From a candidate division TA06 bacterium (GTDB lineage: Bacteria > Edwardsbacteria > AC1 > EtOH8), in contig JACRJI010000008.1 in NCBI GenBank assembly GCA_016235665.1, positions 1-64,000 of the forward strand: a DNA stretch of 64,000 nucleotides, given 5' to 3'. The notes under the pieces were generated by a model that was given only the letters and a program-made list of their open reading frames with translations, was not told the origin of the DNA and did no database searches. Positions 61,521 to 64,000 of the stretch are shown here, piece after piece; position 1 is the first letter of the stretch, and every line of letters begins with the position of its first letter. Position numbers and translations under genes: made by a program.

Positions 61521-64000
61521 ATGAAACATTTCAAACTTTCCCTTTTGTGTCTGACGGCCTTGTTGCTGCTCACTCCGCGGCTGACGCAGGCTCAGGACGG
61601 GTATTTCGGCAAGAATAAGGTTAATTATAAGAATTTCAATTGGCAAAAGATCGCCACCAAGAACTTCGACATCTATTTCTACCAGGGCCAGAACACACTG
61701 GCCGCCATTGCCGCCCGGATCGCAGAGATCGAGGGGGAAAAGCTTTCACGGGACTTTTCCCACAAGCTCAACGCCAGGATCCCGGTGCTGGTATATTCCT
61801 CACACAACGATTTTGAGCAGACCAATATCACCCAGGAGATCCTGGAGGAATCGGTAGGAGGATTCACCACCCAGTTCAAGAACCGGGTGGTGGTGCCCTA
61901 TACCGGCTCCTACGCCGATTTTCAGCATGTGCTGGCCCACGAGATGGTCCACGCCTACATGTTCGACCTGTTCTTTGGCGGGGGAATGGAATCGGTGCTT
62001 TCCGGCCAGAACTTCAACCAGGTCTCGCTGTGGTTCATAGAGGGCCTGGCCGAATACGAGTCCCGGGGCTGGGACCCGGAATCCGAGATGATCATCAAGG
62101 ATCTGGCCATCAACCAGCGCCTGATCCCCATCAACGAACTGGACAACTACGGCGGCAGCTACCTTGTCTACAAGGAAGGCCAGGCAGTGATGAGATACAT
62201 CGCCCGGCATTACGGCCAGGCCAAGGTGGGCGAGCTGCTTCATTTGGTGCGGGCCAACCGCAATGTGGACAAGGCCTGCCAGATGGTGCTGGGCCAGGGG
62301 GTGGAAAAACTTTCCGAGGACTGGGTCAAGTCGGTCAAAAAGGAATACTGGCCTTATCTGGCCGAAAAGAAGGAGGCCTCCGACATCGGCAAACAGCTGA
62401 CCGAACACGATAAGAACGAATCCTACTTCAATCTCAGCCCGGTCCTGTCGCCCCGGGGCGACAAGATAGCATACATATCCGATCAGGGAGGCTATTCCGG
62501 GATCTACGTGATATCCAGCATCGACGGCCGGAAGATCAGCCACCTGGTCAAAGGGGAGAAGAACTCTCTGTTTGAAGCCATGCACCTGGCCTGGTTCCGG
62601 GGTGGTCTGTCCTGGTCGCCGGAGGGCAATCGTTTGGTGTTCGCCGCCAAATCCACCACCGGGGACAGGCTGTATATCGTCGATGCCGGCAACGGCAAAC
62701 TGATCAGGAAATACAAATTTGACCTTGATGGGATATATTATCCCTCCTGGTCGCCCACCGATGAGCGGATTGTCTTTTGCGGCCTCAAGAACGGACACGC
62801 CGATCTGTACCTGCTGAACAACGTGGACGGCAGCATCAAACAGATCACCAGCGATATCTATGACGACCGGGAACCGGCCTGGGCCCTGGACGGGTCGGCC
62901 CTGGTATTTGCCTCGGACAGGCCAATCCCCGGAGATTCGGTTGTTTCCGACAGCCTGCATTTCGGAAGGTACCGGCTGTTCACGGTAAACCCGGATGGAG
63001 AATCCCTGGCCTGCTATACTCCGGATGAACTTTACGCGGTCAGCCCCAGCTGGGGAAAATCCGGAATAATATACAATACCTACCAACAGGGAGTAGCCAA
63101 TATCCTCTATCGGGCCGGCCCGGACAGCGCCTCGGTCCCCCTGACCGACGTTTTGACCGGATGCCTTCAGCCCAGGTGGTCGGTTGAAGGGGACAAGATA
63201 GTTTTTGTCGGATACCATCAGACCGGCTGGAACATATACACCATTAAAAATCCATTGGAAAAGAAACCGGACATTAAGTCCGTGATACCCGATACGACCG
63301 ATACCGATAGTTCCCGAAACAAGCTATGGCAATATCCCAAGACTTTCAGCCTGTCGGCCGGAGACACACTGGCGGATCCGGTTTTGGCCCGGGCAAAATT
63401 CTCCATGGATATGGCCCGGGGCACGGTAGGCTACAATACCCTAAGCGGGCTGGGGGGGCAGGCCCAGATACTGGTCACCGACATCCTGGGAAACCACTTG
63501 TTCTATCTGCAGTCCGATCTGATGGTCGATTTTGAAAATTCCGATTATCAGCTGGCCTACTATTATCTTCCAAAACGCTTCGATTACGGCGTCAGCTATT
63601 ATCAGTATCACAATTATTATCTGGCCCCCAACGACGACATCGTGATCGAAAAGGTCAACGGGGTTCAGGGGATAGTGTCCTATCCCCTGAACCGCTACCA
63701 ACGCTTTGACCTGATGGCCAGCTGGAACCACTATAAGCAGGCCTATTATAATTACTCGTACCCCGAGGCCAGCATGGATGTGATCGTGCCGGGGTTGAGC
63801 TTTGTCCACGACAACACTCTGTGGGGCTACATGGGACCCATCAGCGGCCAGCGGGCCATGCTGGTGACAGAGACCAGCCGGAAAGCTTTCGGCAGCGACC
63901 TGAGCTTTAATACCGGGTACGCCGACATCCGCAATTACTGGAGGATCTCCCGGCGATATCAGGTCGCCCTGAGGCTGATGGGGGGAATGTCCCAGGGTCC
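61521..64000 (+). CDS. HExxH metalloprotease-like - beta-propeller - beta-barrel protein (partial, runs off the end)
   Basis: The frame stays open to the last base (826 codons). It has a signal peptide (to about residue 24) and a gluzincin-type domain with H140-E141-M-V-H144 and Glu174 in FIEGLAEYE. TolB/PD40 repeats follow (VLSPRGDKIAYISDQGG, SWSPEGNRLVFAAK, SWSPTDERIVFCG, AWALDGSALVFASD), then Tyr/Phe-rich beta strands to the end. It has the same order as the 48003 protein, so the two are paralogs. The C terminus lies outside the window. The ATG has a weak AGGA site. Confidence 0.8.
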   Translation, partial: MKHFKLSLLCLTALLLLTPRLTQAQDGYFGKNKVNYKNFNWQKIATKNFDIYFYQGQNTLAAIAARIAEIEGEKLSRDFSHKLNARIPVLVYSSHNDFEQTNITQEILEESVGGFTTQFKNRVVVPYTGSYADFQHVLAHEMVHAYMFDLFFGGGMESVLSGQNFNQVSLWFIEGLAEYESRGWDPESEMIIKDLAINQRLIPINELDNYGGSYLVYKEGQAVMRYIARHYGQAKVGELLHLVRANRNVDKACQMVLGQGVEKLSEDWVKSVKKEYWPYLAEKKEASDIGKQLTEHDKNESYFNLSPVLSPRGDKIAYISDQGGYSGIYVISSIDGRKISHLVKGEKNSLFEAMHLAWFRGGLSWSPEGNRLVFAAKSTTGDRLYIVDAGNGKLIRKYKFDLDGIYYPSWSPTDERIVFCGLKNGHADLYLLNNVDGSIKQITSDIYDDREPAWALDGSALVFASDRPIPGDSVVSDSLHFGRYRLFTVNPDGESLACYTPDELYAVSPSWGKSGIIYNTYQQGVANILYRAGPDSASVPLTDVLTGCLQPRWSVEGDKIVFVGYHQTGWNIYTIKNPLEKKPDIKSVIPDTTDTDSSRNKLWQYPKTFSLSAGDTLADPVLARAKFSMDMARGTVGYNTLSGLGGQAQILVTDILGNHLFYLQSDLMVDFENSDYQLAYYYLPKRFDYGVSYYQYHNYYLAPNDDIVIEKVNGVQGIVSYPLNRYQRFDLMASWNHYKQAYYNYSYPEASMDVIVPGLSFVHDNTLWGYMGPISGQRAMLVTETSRKAFGSDLSFNTGYADIRNYWRISRRYQVALRLMGGMSQG

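Noticed and set aside
61800-63218. 472-codon open frame on the minus strand
   Set aside because: It is fully antisense to the protease-propeller-barrel gene, which has a signal peptide, HExxH and PD40 repeats. The minus product is low-complexity and has no domain.

Overview
The window looks like a chromosomal segment of an uncultured diderm bacterium with a moderately GC-rich genome. Outer-membrane features include an Omp85/BamA-type protein, a FadL/PorV-like barrel, CsgG-type and LPP20/FlgT-type proteins, and lipoproteins with lipoboxes. Protein architectures recall candidate phyla near the FCB group (for example Edwardsbacteria, TA06 or WOR-3-like lineages). That placement is inference from protein style and was not checked by any search. 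There are no rRNA genes, CRISPR arrays, transposases or phage genes.

Layout. 1-5421 (+): an unknown membrane protein, a TMTC-like glycosyltransferase with TPRs, a NapH-like Fe-S membrane protein, a DUF4833-type secreted protein, and era. 5468-14962 (-): mltG-ruvX-nudix, then a long translation operon read from ispE, spoVG, tRNA-Gln, prs, rplY, pth, rpsF, two ssb genes, rpsR, rplI, a PTS IIA gene, a zinc-ribbon gene and rpmB. 15149-27040 (+): a Crp/Fnr regulator, thyA-folA, purB, a GAF/degenerate-GGDEF protein, psd, pssA, purS-purQ-HD-GYP-purL and a RelBE-type toxin-antitoxin pair. A convergent methyltransferase follows at 27126-27968 (-), then purF.

29793-36659 (+) is a compact cluster of six exported proteins. 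They resemble the flagellar H-ring proteins FlgO/FlgP/FlgT and CsgG, plus a FadL/PorV-like barrel and a FecR-domain protein, with no flagellar or curli genes nearby. It is the best candidate in the window for an undescribed envelope system. 36825-47899 (+) holds an ElyC/YdcF protein, DedA, a DUF4337 protein, a thioesterase, der, plsY-gpsA-pgeF, a MerR regulator, two tRNA-Pro genes, a KimA-like potassium transporter and an M29 aminopeptidase. 48003-64000 (+) holds two paralogous HExxH protease - beta-propeller - beta-barrel proteins (the second runs off the end), an Omp85 protein, deoC, uvrC, ogt, a glycosyltransferase, a frameshifted surE, pcm, acyP, a lipoprotein and apt.

Functionally, the window supplies much of purine synthesis (purB, purS, purQ, purL, purF, prs, apt), dTMP/folate synthesis (thyA, folA), phospholipid synthesis (plsY, gpsA, pssA, psd), ribosome assembly GTPases (era, der), DNA repair (uvrC, ogt, ruvX, ssb) and envelope biogenesis.

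Two global features stand out. First, the intergenic gaps carry several families of imperfect palindromic repeats, and two comparable elements sit in frame inside the essential genes ispE and purL. Second, several genes have a -10 box ending exactly 6 nt before the start codon, which suggests leaderless mRNAs alongside ordinary Shine-Dalgarno genes.
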